Positions 41,935 through 50,334 of a DNA stretch of 55,923 nucleotides are shown here, piece after piece. Position numbers and translations under genes: made by a program. Numbering within the stretch: position 1 is the first letter of the stretch; each line of letters begins with the position of its first letter. This DNA comes from CAZBJJ01 sp964492245 (GTDB lineage: Bacteria; Spirochaetota; Spirochaetia; Treponematales; Breznakiellaceae), in assembly GCA_964492245.1 (NCBI GenBank), contig CAZBJJ010000009.1, positions 1-55,923 on the forward strand, given 5' to 3'. The notes under the pieces are model-generated. The model worked only from the letters and a program-made list of their open reading frames with translations, was not told the origin of the DNA and searched no databases.

Positions 41935-42333
41935 ATGGATTTCTTTGATCGCATTGGCAATACCATTCGCAGCTTTTTAGATGGCGAGAGCTCTAAACTC
42001 TTTGGCAGTCAGCCCACTGGCGATCCAGACTACTTCGAGGCGATGGACGAGCTGGAAGATTTTTTAGACAGTGGCAGGCCCTCGTGGAAAAAAGAAAAAG
42101 TTACACCCGCTATTCCCGAAAGCCTTCGCACAGCGTTTAAAGAGCTCGGTGTGCCCTTTGGCTCGAACGAGGCAGTCTGCAAGGAGGCCTATAAACAGGG
42201 GCTCAAACGCCATCATCCCGATCGCCATGCAAACCACGCCGGCAATATGCAGAAGGCCACCGAAAAAACTGCCCGCCTAAACGAGGCCTGGTCAAGTATC
42301 GAGGCTTGGAACCGTAAAAAAAGCGCTAATTGA
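41935..42333 (+). CDS. J-domain protein
   Basis: 132 residues. The C-terminal 65 residues form a J domain with the HPD motif (KRHHPDRHAN, about residue 97-101), the helix FGSNEAVCKEAYKQGL before it and TARLNEAWSSIEAW after it. The N-terminal half is acidic and unassigned (FFDRIGNTIRSFLDGE). There is no G/F, zinc or substrate domain, so it is a specialised DnaK co-chaperone rather than DnaJ itself. Its stop overlaps the convergent NtrC gene by 8 bases. Confidence 0.88.
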   Translation: MDFFDRIGNTIRSFLDGESSKLFGSQPTGDPDYFEAMDELEDFLDSGRPSWKKEKVTPAIPESLRTAFKELGVPFGSNEAVCKEAYKQGLKRHHPDRHANHAGNMQKATEKTARLNEAWSSIEAWNRKKSAN

Positions 42334-43687
42334 CTTCGCCTTGGCGCTCTTCAAAGTCGGCGAGTTTGCGATGCAATGTCTTTCGCCCAATTTCCAGCAC
42401 CTCGGCGGTTCGGCTCTTATTCATTTTATTGGCAGAAAGGGTCTCCTGAATTATTATTCTTTCGGCTTCGGATAAATTGGTGCCCACGGGAATTCGAATC
42501 CAATTTTCCTCCCCGCCTTCGCGAACAGTTGGGGGCAGGTCGTCTAGGCTTATCAGATTTGATTTACACATAACCACCGCACTTTCCATGCAATTGCGCA
42601 GCTCGCGAATATTTCCCGGCCAATTATAGCGATACAGGGCCGAGCGCGAACGGGTATCAAGGCCCTCTATGTTTTTATTGTTTTCTTTTGCAAATTCCTG
42701 CAAAAACGAAGTAATTAAAAGAGGTATGTCCTCCTTCCTATCCCGAAGGGGGGGAACATGTATATTTACCACATTTAAGCGATAAAAAAGATCCTCGCGA
42801 AAATTGCCCTTTTCTATTTCTGCTTTTAGGTCGCGGTTGGTGGCTGCAACAATGCGCACATCCGTCTCGATAAGCTCCTCGCCCCCCACGCGCTCGAAGC
42901 TTCGCTCTTGGAGAACGCGCAGGATTTTGATTTGCACATTTTGGTCTATCTCACCAATTTCATCTAAAAAAAGCGTCCCCCTATGCGCCAATTCAAAACG
43001 GCCCCGCTTGCGGGCAGTGGCACCGGTAAAGGAGCCTTTTTCGTGGCCAAAGAGCTCGCTCTCTAAAAGGCTTGCCGCTAGGGCAGCACAGTGAACCTTT
43101 ACTAAAGGCTTGTCGGCGCGGGGGCTGGTATGATGAATAGCATCGGCAACCAATTCCTTGCCCACTCCCGATTCGCCGGTAATTAAAACCGAGGCCCGCG
43201 TGGGGGCAACCTGTTTAATCATATCGAAAATGCGACGCATTGCCGCACTGGTACCAATTATTGCCTCAAAATCTCGCTGGCGGGAAAGGTCCTCTTGCAG
43301 GCGGGTATTCTGCAGGCTCAGTTCCCGGTTTGCCAGGGCCCTTTTTACCAGTAGCGAGAGGCGGTCCAAATTTAAGGGCTTTGTTAAAAAATCCCAGGCC
43401 CCATTGCGCATTGCCTCTACCGCATTTTCTACCGTCCCATGTCCGGTAAGCACAATAACCGGCAGACCCGGGCTCTCGCCGGTAATGCGTTTAATCAATT
43501 CTTCGCCACTCATGCCCGGCATGCGCAGATCGCTGATAACTAGGTCTATATCGCCCTTTTGGTAGCGTTTCCAGGCCTCTAATCCATCCGAAGCCATCAC
43601 CACAGTATAATTGTCAAGCTCCAGGGCCTCTGCAAGGCCTTCGCGAATATTTTTTTCATCATCTGCAACTAAAATGGTAAACTTCAT
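42326..43687 (-). CDS. NtrC-type sigma54-dependent response regulator
   Basis: 453 residues: receiver (phospho-Asp D53 in VISDLRMPG), AAA+ sigma54 interaction domain with GESGVGKE (about 170), GSFTGA loop (usual GAFTGA) and LFLDEIGEID, and a C-terminal Fis-type HTH (NKSRTAEVLEIGRKTLHRKL). It should activate RpoN promoters after phosphorylation. It overlaps the kinase gene as ATGA and ends the ten-gene run from ileS. The pair resembles the AtoS/AtoC system retained in Treponema pallidum. Targets are not visible in this window. Confidence 0.95.
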   Translation of the reverse strand: MKFTILVADDEKNIREGLAEALELDNYTVVMASDGLEAWKRYQKGDIDLVISDLRMPGMSGEELIKRITGESPGLPVIVLTGHGTVENAVEAMRNGAWDFLTKPLNLDRLSLLVKRALANRELSLQNTRLQEDLSRQRDFEAIIGTSAAMRRIFDMIKQVAPTRASVLITGESGVGKELVADAIHHTSPRADKPLVKVHCAALAASLLESELFGHEKGSFTGATARKRGRFELAHRGTLFLDEIGEIDQNVQIKILRVLQERSFERVGGEELIETDVRIVAATNRDLKAEIEKGNFREDLFYRLNVVNIHVPPLRDRKEDIPLLITSFLQEFAKENNKNIEGLDTRSRSALYRYNWPGNIRELRNCMESAVVMCKSNLISLDDLPPTVREGGEENWIRIPVGTNLSEAERIIIQETLSANKMNKSRTAEVLEIGRKTLHRKLADFEERQGEVN

Positions 43688-44850
43688 TCTGCACCAGCCT
43701 TCCAGGAAATAAGCTTTGTCTCTTTTTGCGGCAGGGGCAGGCTAATAGTAAAGCAGCTCCCCTCGCCCACCGTCGAGCGCACACTAATTTCGCCATTGTG
43801 TTCTTTAACGATTTTATAGACCATGGTAAGACCCAAGCCCGAGCCACTGTCCCGCGTCGTAAAATAGGGCTCGAAAATTTTAGGCAAATCGTCTTCGCCA
43901 ATACCGGTACCGCTGTCGCAGACCTCAATTAAAAACTCACCTGGCAGGGCTGAGGTCTTTATTGTAATTGTCCCCGGACCCAATATTGCCGCCTGGGCAT
44001 TCTTAATAAGGTTTAACAGAGCCTGCTTCATATAGCGTTCGTCGAAGGGTAAAAAAAAGGATTCAGTTTCGTAATTTAAATTGATGCCAATACCGGCCTG
44101 TTCCATTTCCGGTTTCATAAAACTGATGAGCTCGGAAATAAGCAGGTTGATATCGGCTTCTCGGATCTGTATATCCATTGGGCGAACAGCAAATAAAAAA
44201 TCCAGCACAATGTGGTTTAAGCGATCAATTTCCTCGTGTACGACCGACAGGTATTTGTCTATTTTTTCGGAACCGGTGCAAGAGGCAACCAATGAGCGCT
44301 GGATAAGTTGTATATGTATCGATATCGATCCAAGGGGATTTTTTATTTCGTGGGCAACACCGGCAGCCAGGGTGGTAAGGCTGGCAAGGTTTTCGGCCCG
44401 GCGCAGTCTTGCCTCCTTGTTTCGGCGATCGGTTATATCTTCGACCCGAATAACCGAGCCGGCAACCTGCCTGCCCGAGACCAGGGGAAGGACACTAATT
44501 GATAAAAGACGCAATATGCCCTTGTTCTCTATATCGAATTCTCGACGCTCTACCTTATCGCCCGAGCGCAGGGTTTTCTGTAAAAAAAAGCTCAGCTGTT
44601 CATCATCTAAAATTGCCTCGATTGGCCTATCATAGCCATCTCCAATTTTTAAAGGCAAATATCTTTCTGCGGCCTTGTTGTATTGAATAAGCAGGCCATC
44701 CCTATCGAAGACCAAAAGACCATCATCTAAGGATTGAATGACCGATTCTAAAATTTCGTTTTCGTCGACGACGGAGCGCAGTAAATCGGTTATCTGTTCG
44801 GTGGAAAGTTTGTTTAATTTTCCTAAGGCCCGTTTTATAAAGGTACGCAC
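43684..44850 (-). CDS. Soluble PAS histidine kinase (NtrB/AtoS-like)
   Basis: 388 residues. A PAS domain (about 35-140, SLDDGLLVFDRDGLLIQYN) is followed by HisKA with the phospho-acceptor in GVAHEIKNPLG (H about 167) and HATPase motifs NLIKNAQAA, CDSGTGIGED and GSGLGLTMVYKI. There is no membrane segment, so it senses a cytoplasmic signal, like NtrB. GTG at 44850 follows GGAG with 6 bases spacing and overlaps the holB 3' end by 16 bases. The cognate NtrC regulator follows directly. Confidence 0.94.
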   Translation of the reverse strand: MRTFIKRALGKLNKLSTEQITDLLRSVVDENEILESVIQSLDDGLLVFDRDGLLIQYNKAAERYLPLKIGDGYDRPIEAILDDEQLSFFLQKTLRSGDKVERREFDIENKGILRLLSISVLPLVSGRQVAGSVIRVEDITDRRNKEARLRRAENLASLTTLAAGVAHEIKNPLGSISIHIQLIQRSLVASCTGSEKIDKYLSVVHEEIDRLNHIVLDFLFAVRPMDIQIREADINLLISELISFMKPEMEQAGIGINLNYETESFFLPFDERYMKQALLNLIKNAQAAILGPGTITIKTSALPGEFLIEVCDSGTGIGEDDLPKIFEPYFTTRDSGSGLGLTMVYKIVKEHNGEISVRSTVGEGSCFTISLPLPQKETKLISWKAGAE

Positions 44851-46214
44851 TTGCTACTCCGCAAGGGGGCTCTAGAGGAAAAAAGCGAAAAAAGGTCGAA
44901 GAACAGGGCCTCAAGGGCCTGCGGTGGACTTTGATTATAGGTGATTACGGCGTTTTCGCTACTATGCATAAGGCTAAGCAGGCTGGAAAAAACTTCCGAT
45001 AAGACCGGGCTGGCCTTGTTTTGTCGCAAAAGGGGGGAAACACTCTCCAGCATTGCGGTTAAAAATCGGGAATACAGGCTTCGGGGCTCAAATTTCCCCG
45101 TCTTAGTTAAAATAAACTGAATAACATTGGCAGAGGATTCGGCCAGGGGAAGGCCCATTTTTTGAACATCCCCCTCCATCTCTTGCAAGGACCCGCCCAA
45201 GAGCGAAAACCAATAATTTTTTCGTTTGGGATGATGAAGGGCAATTTCGTCGAAAAGGGCCAAAATAAATATCTTAGCCAGACCGCTAATGTCCTTACTG
45301 CTTACAGAAGAGAAGTCCTCCAGCCAGAGGGCGAGCCCGGGAAAGGTGGTCTCTGCGCTGTCGTAGCTCGTATCCTTAAAGACACGGCGCACCACCTTAA
45401 GCTCGTCCTCTAAACTGCGAGCCAAAAAGGGATAGCTGCGCAGGCGCGAAAGAATTGTCTGCATTACCGCATGTCGGCGCGTGGTGGTTAGAACAAGGGT
45501 GCAGCGCTCCGGTGGTTCTTCTAAAAGTTTTAATAATGCATTGCGCGAGCCCTCTTGTAGGCGTTCCACCTGCTCAATAAGTATGAGCTTGTGGCGTCCA
45601 AAGGCGGTGGAGCGAGCCCAAAAATGGGCATTTCGAATCCAGGATAGGGGTACCTGTGCCGGCAGTGCAGTGCTCTCCAACTTAATAGCTCGCTCTAACA
45701 GCTTATCCAGGATTTTTCCATATTCTGTCCCCGCCTCGGTTAGGGCCTCGAGATCTTCTAAGAGTTCGCGAATTTCTGTAATACTCGTTACAGCCTTATT
45801 GAGCTTTTGCTCCTCGCCCTCCCAGAGAATGGGCGAGAAGCGGGCAAGTAATTTTTCTAAACTGCGTAAAAATAAAAACCTTGTGGCAGGGGTATTTTCT
45901 CGCATTAATGTTGCCGCCGAGGCCCTTAGCTCATTGGAAAAATCTCGCCGCCCCATCATCAATAGATCGGGATGGTTTAAATGCCGGTGGCGTTCGCAGG
46001 CGGAACAGGGGCAGTTCCATTCGCCATAGCTCAATTGAGAGCTCGAGGCTACACCACTGCCCTCGCAGGATAGCACCCGGGCCAGTTCTAGGGCAGCAGT
46101 GGCCTTGCCACTTGCAAGAGGGCCAGAGAACAAAAGGGCCCCGGGCAGGCTGGAGGAGCGAATATCTTCTATCAATTGCTGGCCCGCCTGCTGGGCCAAA
46201 AGATTTTCGAACAC
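44835..46214 (-). CDS. holB: DNA polymerase III delta-prime-like clamp loader subunit
   Basis: 459 residues. The N-terminal AAA-type domain has a P-loop variant GPLASGKAT, a Cys-rich zinc module (WNCPCSACERHRH) and the delta-prime signature ILIEQVERLQEGSRNALLKLLEEPPE with LTTTRRHAVMQTILSR. It is longer than usual because of an insert (about 95-165) and a 200-residue C-terminal part. Delta-prime is typically ATPase-inactive, in keeping with the altered loop. GTG at 46214 follows the cvpA stop directly with GGAG 7 bases upstream. Confidence 0.85.
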   Translation of the reverse strand: MFENLLAQQAGQQLIEDIRSSSLPGALLFSGPLASGKATAALELARVLSCEGSGVASSSQLSYGEWNCPCSACERHRHLNHPDLLMMGRRDFSNELRASAATLMRENTPATRFLFLRSLEKLLARFSPILWEGEEQKLNKAVTSITEIRELLEDLEALTEAGTEYGKILDKLLERAIKLESTALPAQVPLSWIRNAHFWARSTAFGRHKLILIEQVERLQEGSRNALLKLLEEPPERCTLVLTTTRRHAVMQTILSRLRSYPFLARSLEDELKVVRRVFKDTSYDSAETTFPGLALWLEDFSSVSSKDISGLAKIFILALFDEIALHHPKRKNYWFSLLGGSLQEMEGDVQKMGLPLAESSANVIQFILTKTGKFEPRSLYSRFLTAMLESVSPLLRQNKASPVLSEVFSSLLSLMHSSENAVITYNQSPPQALEALFFDLFSLFSSRAPLRSSKCVPL

Positions 46215-46697
46215 CTATATGCTCCGACCTAGGGTATTTGTCTGCACACTGCTTACAAGGGGCAAAAGATACTTAGCAAAGATGCTGCCATGCAAAAAGG
46301 AGTGGGCATCAAAAAAGGTCTGCAAATTCAGTACGAAAAGAATAAGGCAGACAAGGACAAGGCCTTCGAGCATGCCAAAGGCAAAGCCCAAGATGCGATC
46401 AAAGGCCTCGGCGTTAACTTTTTCCGAAATATCATTTAGGGCTCGACCAAAAATTTTAATTAAAATAAAAACAGCTAAAAACAAGGCGGCAAAGGCCACT
46501 AATTCCGGAAACATATTGGGTCCCAGCCATTTCGATACCTGGGCGGTGGCCGGTTTTAGCAGGGCAATTGCGGCAATAAGGCCTAAAACAATGGCTGCCA
46601 TAGACATGAATTCTTTTATAAAGCCCCGAAGCGCACAGCGCACGGTAAAAATTAAGACTATTGCCATAAAAAACAGATCAATCGGCGCAATATTCAT
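46215..46697 (-). CDS. cvpA: CvpA family membrane protein
   Basis: 160 residues with four membrane helices and the CvpA pattern PIDLFFMAIVLIFTVRCALRGFIKE at the start (quoted in part: IDLFFMAIV, then RGFIKEFMSMAA) and FGRALNDISEKVN later. CvpA proteins are linked to colicin V production and envelope stress. The ATG follows GGGAGAGAGA. It lies between murG and holB. Confidence 0.85.
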   Translation of the reverse strand: MNIAPIDLFFMAIVLIFTVRCALRGFIKEFMSMAAIVLGLIAAIALLKPATAQVSKWLGPNMFPELVAFAALFLAVFILIKIFGRALNDISEKVNAEAFDRILGFAFGMLEGLVLVCLILFVLNLQTFFDAHSFLHGSIFAKYLLPLVSSVQTNTLGRSI

Positions 46698-46708
46698 TCT
46701 CTCTCTCC

Positions 46709-47794
46709 CTATTCCATACTAACATAGCTTTGAAGTTTTTCGGCAATAAGCTCGCTGGCATTGCCCTTGCCCAGGGCCTTCGAGGCCTGAGCCATCGCCT
46801 GCCTTTTGGCTCCATCCCCGGCTAGGTTTTGCAGGGCCGCTAAGAGGGCCGGTGCCGTGGCCTCGGGGCCGACCAAGCTTTGAGCTGCCCCCCGCGCCAC
46901 AAACCATTGTGCATTTTCCACTTGGTCGCCCCGGCTCGAGGCGGCAAGGGGAATGAGGAGCATTGGCTTGCCGACAGCGGCAGATTCCCAGAGGTTTCCG
47001 GCCCCACTGCGGCATAGCACAAGACTAGAGGCAGCCAACACATGGGGCAACTCGTCGTAAATATAGCTAAGGGGCAAATAGCCCGGCTGCGCTGATGGAA
47101 TGCCCTTGGCAGCATTGCCCGTCTGGTGCACAATTGCCCAGTCTTTTAGGAGCTCGGGCAAAATCTTTGCTATAAGCTCGTTTATCTGTTGGGCCCCCTG
47201 GCTCCCCCCTAATACAAGGAGGATGGGCCTATCTGACGGGAAGCCCAAAAATTTCCGCCCCTCTTTTTCGTTGCCCGAATAAAAAATGGGACGCACGGGA
47301 TTCCCGCTTACAATAATCTCCTGCCCACTGCGTTTTTTTAAGGCCTCGGCTGTCTCCTGGTAGGCCACAAAGAGGAAGCGGCTAAAGCGACTGTTCAGCT
47401 TGGTGGCCAGGCCTGGCGAAAAATCGCTGTCGTGGCCCAGGACGGGTATGCCCAAGGTATGGGCCGCTACACAGGGGGGCACCGATACAAAGCCCCCCTT
47501 AGAAAAAAGGGCTACTGGTTTTATTTTTTTTAAGAAAGAACGAGCCACAAAGAAACCGGCAATAATGCGAAATACATCGCCAATGTTTTTAAGGGAAAAA
47601 TAGCGACGCAGTTTGCCACTGGGAATTGCATAAAATTCAAGGCCCGCCTTTTCGACAATTTCCCGGTCCAAATTCCCCTTAGAGCCAAGCCAAATAATGC
47701 GACAGGGAGAAATTTTTTGTAGAGCAATAGCCACGGCCAGGCCGGGATATATATGGCCTCCGGTGCCCCCTCCAGTAAAGACAAAGGTTTTCAT
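46709..47794 (-). CDS. murG: UDP-GlcNAc:lipid I N-acetylglucosaminyltransferase
   Basis: 361 residues of the GT28 family: GGGTGGHIYPGLA loop at residues 8-20, a central GGSQGAQQIN motif and LCRSGAGNLWESAAVGKPMLLIP near residue 260 (the donor-binding signature). MurG adds GlcNAc to lipid I at the inner face of the membrane, giving lipid II. It overlaps the TIR/ankyrin gene by ATGA, so the two are translationally coupled. Confidence 0.95.
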   Translation of the reverse strand: MKTFVFTGGGTGGHIYPGLAVAIALQKISPCRIIWLGSKGNLDREIVEKAGLEFYAIPSGKLRRYFSLKNIGDVFRIIAGFFVARSFLKKIKPVALFSKGGFVSVPPCVAAHTLGIPVLGHDSDFSPGLATKLNSRFSRFLFVAYQETAEALKKRSGQEIIVSGNPVRPIFYSGNEKEGRKFLGFPSDRPILLVLGGSQGAQQINELIAKILPELLKDWAIVHQTGNAAKGIPSAQPGYLPLSYIYDELPHVLAASSLVLCRSGAGNLWESAAVGKPMLLIPLAASSRGDQVENAQWFVARGAAQSLVGPEATAPALLAALQNLAGDGAKRQAMAQASKALGKGNASELIAEKLQSYVSME

Positions 47795-48708
47795 TCACTC
47801 ACTTCCTGGCGGGCGGTATATTCTTCGAAAAGTGCCAGCATATCGGGGTTTTTAAAAAGCTGTGCATATTTGCGGGCCGAAAAGCCAAGCTTATCGGCAA
47901 TATCGGGGTCAGCTCCAGCCTTAAGAAGTAAACGCGACATCTGCTCATGGTTTTTTCCGGCAGCGAGCACGAGGGCGCTCTGGCCGTCCTTGCTCAGTAG
48001 GTTTACATCTGCGCCGTTGGCAATGAGGTCCTGCACAATTTCAATATGCGAACCAGCCACCGCATCCATAAGGGCTGTGTTTCCCCGATCTTCGGCCTGT
48101 AAATTGATATCGGCCCCATTGTCGACTAAGAATTTAACTATCGTCCTATTGCCCTCCCTTGCGGCATGGCAAATAAGGGGAACTCCCCGTTTATCCCTGG
48201 TATTAGGCGATACGCCGGCTCGTAAAAACAGTTCAATGGCATGAATATTCCCCTCGATGGTAGATTCGACAAAGCTCTCGGGCCGACAGGAGACACCGAG
48301 CTCCAATAATTCCCGGCGGGCCTCACGCCTATTGTGAATTATGGCCCATTCTCGGTGTTCGATCTCCAAAAAGGCGGTAAGCTCCTCGGCCGAGGAAATA
48401 TTAAAAAAGGGGGCAATGAAAGGCGGCAGGGGATTGCGATAAAAGCCGGTATAAATAACCAGGGGTCTGTCGCTACCCAAGCAAAAGCCGGCAATATAGG
48501 GGAGCCAAGAGGACCTTGCCACCATTTCGGAGTAGACGATTAAGATGTGCGAGGCCTGTCCCACTAGCTGATCCAATCTTACCCGTTCGTTGCGCCAAGC
48601 CCGGCCAATGCCAATGGTTCCCGCAGACATATTAAAAGATCGAAATATTTTTACTAAAAGCGCGGCCTGCTCTTTTTCTTGCTTACTATATAAAATTGAT
48701 GTTCGCAT
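47791..48708 (-). CDS. TIR-like domain plus ankyrin-repeat protein
   Basis: 305 residues. Residues 1-115 resemble a TIR-type fold: TSILYSKQEKEQAALL, then ASHILIVYSEMVARSSWLPYI (the TIR-like strand and S-x-W element) and RPLVIYTG. The usual catalytic Glu of NADase TIRs is not apparent at the W...E position. Residues 145-300 hold about five ankyrin units (GVPLICHAAREGNRTIVKFL, NTALMDAVAGSHIEIVQDLI). There is no signal or membrane segment. It is coupled to murG, unusual company for this fold. Confidence 0.75.
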   Translation of the reverse strand: MRTSILYSKQEKEQAALLVKIFRSFNMSAGTIGIGRAWRNERVRLDQLVGQASHILIVYSEMVARSSWLPYIAGFCLGSDRPLVIYTGFYRNPLPPFIAPFFNISSAEELTAFLEIEHREWAIIHNRREARRELLELGVSCRPESFVESTIEGNIHAIELFLRAGVSPNTRDKRGVPLICHAAREGNRTIVKFLVDNGADINLQAEDRGNTALMDAVAGSHIEIVQDLIANGADVNLLSKDGQSALVLAAGKNHEQMSRLLLKAGADPDIADKLGFSARKYAQLFKNPDMLALFEEYTARQEVSE

Positions 48709-48717
48709 CTTCCTGCC

Positions 48718-49041
48718 TTATACTATTATGGATATCAATATTCCAACTACTCCCAATAAAAGAACAATAACTAGTATAACAGATATATACGAGAGTTCGC
48801 CATGGCCCTTATCGGGCACAGTGGCCTTTTTGTTACCACTTTGTTTTACTCCCCCCGATGAAACTGATGAGGAATAGCCACAATTGGGACAGCCGTTTTT
48901 AAATTCGCCCTCTGTTGCGGAATAATTGCAACGGGGGCAGCGAACCGAGCTAAAATAGCGGCCACAGGAGGGGCAACGGCTGGCATTGAGGGGCACCTCG
49001 CAGCTGCAGTTGTCGCAATAAAATCGCGGCCGCTTTGCCAT
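48718..49041 (-). CDS. Tail-anchored double zinc-ribbon protein
   Basis: 107 residues. Eight Cys in four CxxC pairs (CDNC, CPSCG, CPRC, CPNCG) in the first 55 residues give two zinc ribbons. A Ser/Gly linker and a C-terminal membrane helix (YISVILVIVLLLGVVGILISI) make it a likely tail-anchored membrane protein. It lies 3 bases after fmdB and 9 bases before the TIR/ankyrin gene. Function unknown. Confidence 0.85.
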   Translation of the reverse strand: MAKRPRFYCDNCSCEVPLNASRCPSCGRYFSSVRCPRCNYSATEGEFKNGCPNCGYSSSVSSGGVKQSGNKKATVPDKGHGELSYISVILVIVLLLGVVGILISIIV

Positions 49042-49044
49042 ATC

Positions 49045-49362
49045 TTAATTGGGGCTCGACCCATTGGTCCCTGCGCCAGCAGAGCTGGCGGCACCAGCGG
49101 AGCTGGCAGCAGAGCTGGTGGCAGATTTACTGCCGGTGGCATCAGCAGAGCTGGCAGCACCAGCGGAGCTGGCAGCGGAGCTGGTGGCACTGTCATTTAT
49201 ATAAAAGCCAGATCCCTTAAAAATTATACCAGTTCCCCCATAAATACGGCGTTTAATTAACTTCCCGCACTGGGGGCATTCGGTAAGGGGGGCATCTTTC
49301 ATACTCTGAAAGGCATCGAAAACATGGGAACAGGCAGTACACTGATACTCATACGTGGGCAT
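49045..49362 (-). CDS. FmdB family zinc-ribbon protein with repeat tail
   Basis: 105 residues. The N-terminal 45 residues are a standard FmdB/CxxC_CxxC_SSSS zinc ribbon (PTYEYQCTACSHVFD, then CPQCGKLIKRR). The FKGSGFYIND segment ends the conserved part; the remaining 45 residues are a Ser/Ala repeat tail. FmdB was first linked to formamidase regulation; the general role is unclear. The ATG follows GAGG. Confidence 0.88.
   Translation of the reverse strand: MPTYEYQCTACSHVFDAFQSMKDAPLTECPQCGKLIKRRIYGGTGIIFKGSGFYINDSATSSAASSAGAASSADATGSKSATSSAASSAGAASSAGAGTNGSSPN
49078..49190 (-). repeat. Ser/Ala-coding repeat in fmdB tail (66-bp period)
   Basis: Two copies of about 46 bases, beginning AGCAGAGCTGG at 49078 and 49144, at a 66-base period, built from shorter AGCGGAGCTGGC-type units. 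They encode the Ser-Ser-Ala-Gly-Ala-Ala tail of FmdB. Confidence 0.85.
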
Positions 49363-49403
49363 TTAAGCGACCTCTACACAATAAATTTTGCCAGAACTTT
49401 AGG

Positions 49404-50333
49404 CTATTGAGGAAAATATAGCCAGAGAAGGGGTAAAAGTAAAGACTTAAGGCGGGCATCCTCGAGCCTGCTTTCCATTATAACTAGCTGATCCTTTACA
49501 GAGAAATCGCTTTCGCCCAAAAGCTTTAAATAGGGATTCTCTGAATCGAAGAGCCCAAGGGCCAAACGCAAAAGAGCCTGGCTGGCGCGGGCTTCTCGCG
49601 CATTGGGAAAGCGAAAATAGGTTTTAAAGATATTCTGTCCAGCCTCGTCCTTTTCGCAAACAATGGCCAGTTGATCGATGCGGGAAAGAAAGAGATTGAT
49701 AACCGGCTGGCTCTGCCCCACAAAGGGGGCTAAAAAGCTCGAGGGCTCGGACAGCCAGACAAGCAGGGAATTATCGGCACTGGCCAATGCCAGCATCTGG
49801 GGGAATTTGGGAGACCCACCAGTAAAGGTCGGATTGGCAGAGGTAAGCAAAAGGCGTTCTCGGCTTAAGCCAAGAGCAAGGTCCTGCCCCGAGCCCCTAT
49901 TTCGATAGCATGGCAGTGTCTTTATATTTTTATCCCGCTTCCAATTTCGGTTAAAGGCCAGGGCAAATTTTAAACGGGCAAGGGGCCATTGTCCAAAGAC
50001 AGCCGCAGTAAAAGTCTTTTCTTCGCTATAAGAGGAAGGAGGCTGTAAAACGGCAACCAGGTCCTGGCCCTGCTCTACGACCTTCCGAATTTCCCTCTGT
50101 TTTACCGGCAATAATTCCTGGATAAAGCTGCGCCAGGCCTGCATATCGGCCCAAAGGTAGAGCTGCCCCTCTTCGCCTAAGTCTTCGAAGAGCTGGCCCG
50201 CCTGCCGCTGGGCCAAGAGTTCTGCAAGGTTTTCTGGCCCCGCTTGAAAATCTTCCAGCACCGGAAGGCTGGCACAGGCAAAAAGGCTTAAAAGCCCGGC
50301 CATTATCAATAAAAAGCGGGACCTCGCCATCAT
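49404..50333 (-). CDS. Predicted lipoprotein of unknown family
   Basis: 309 residues from ATG at 50333. The signal segment (RFLLIMAGLLSLFACASL) has a loose lipobox LFAC. The mature part is a mixed alpha/beta region (VEQGQDLVAVLQPP, FTAAVFGQWPLARLKFALAF) with no recognised domain. The longer open frame starting at 50399 lies inside ileS. The start is only 1 base after the ileS stop, so it depends on coupling; no strong SD is seen. Confidence 0.75.
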   Translation of the reverse strand: MMARSRFLLIMAGLLSLFACASLPVLEDFQAGPENLAELLAQRQAGQLFEDLGEEGQLYLWADMQAWRSFIQELLPVKQREIRKVVEQGQDLVAVLQPPSSYSEEKTFTAAVFGQWPLARLKFALAFNRNWKRDKNIKTLPCYRNRGSGQDLALGLSRERLLLTSANPTFTGGSPKFPQMLALASADNSLLVWLSEPSSFLAPFVGQSQPVINLFLSRIDQLAIVCEKDEAGQNIFKTYFRFPNAREARASQALLRLALGLFDSENPYLKLLGESDFSVKDQLVIMESRLEDARLKSLLLPLLWLYFPQ

Positions 50334-50334
50334 T

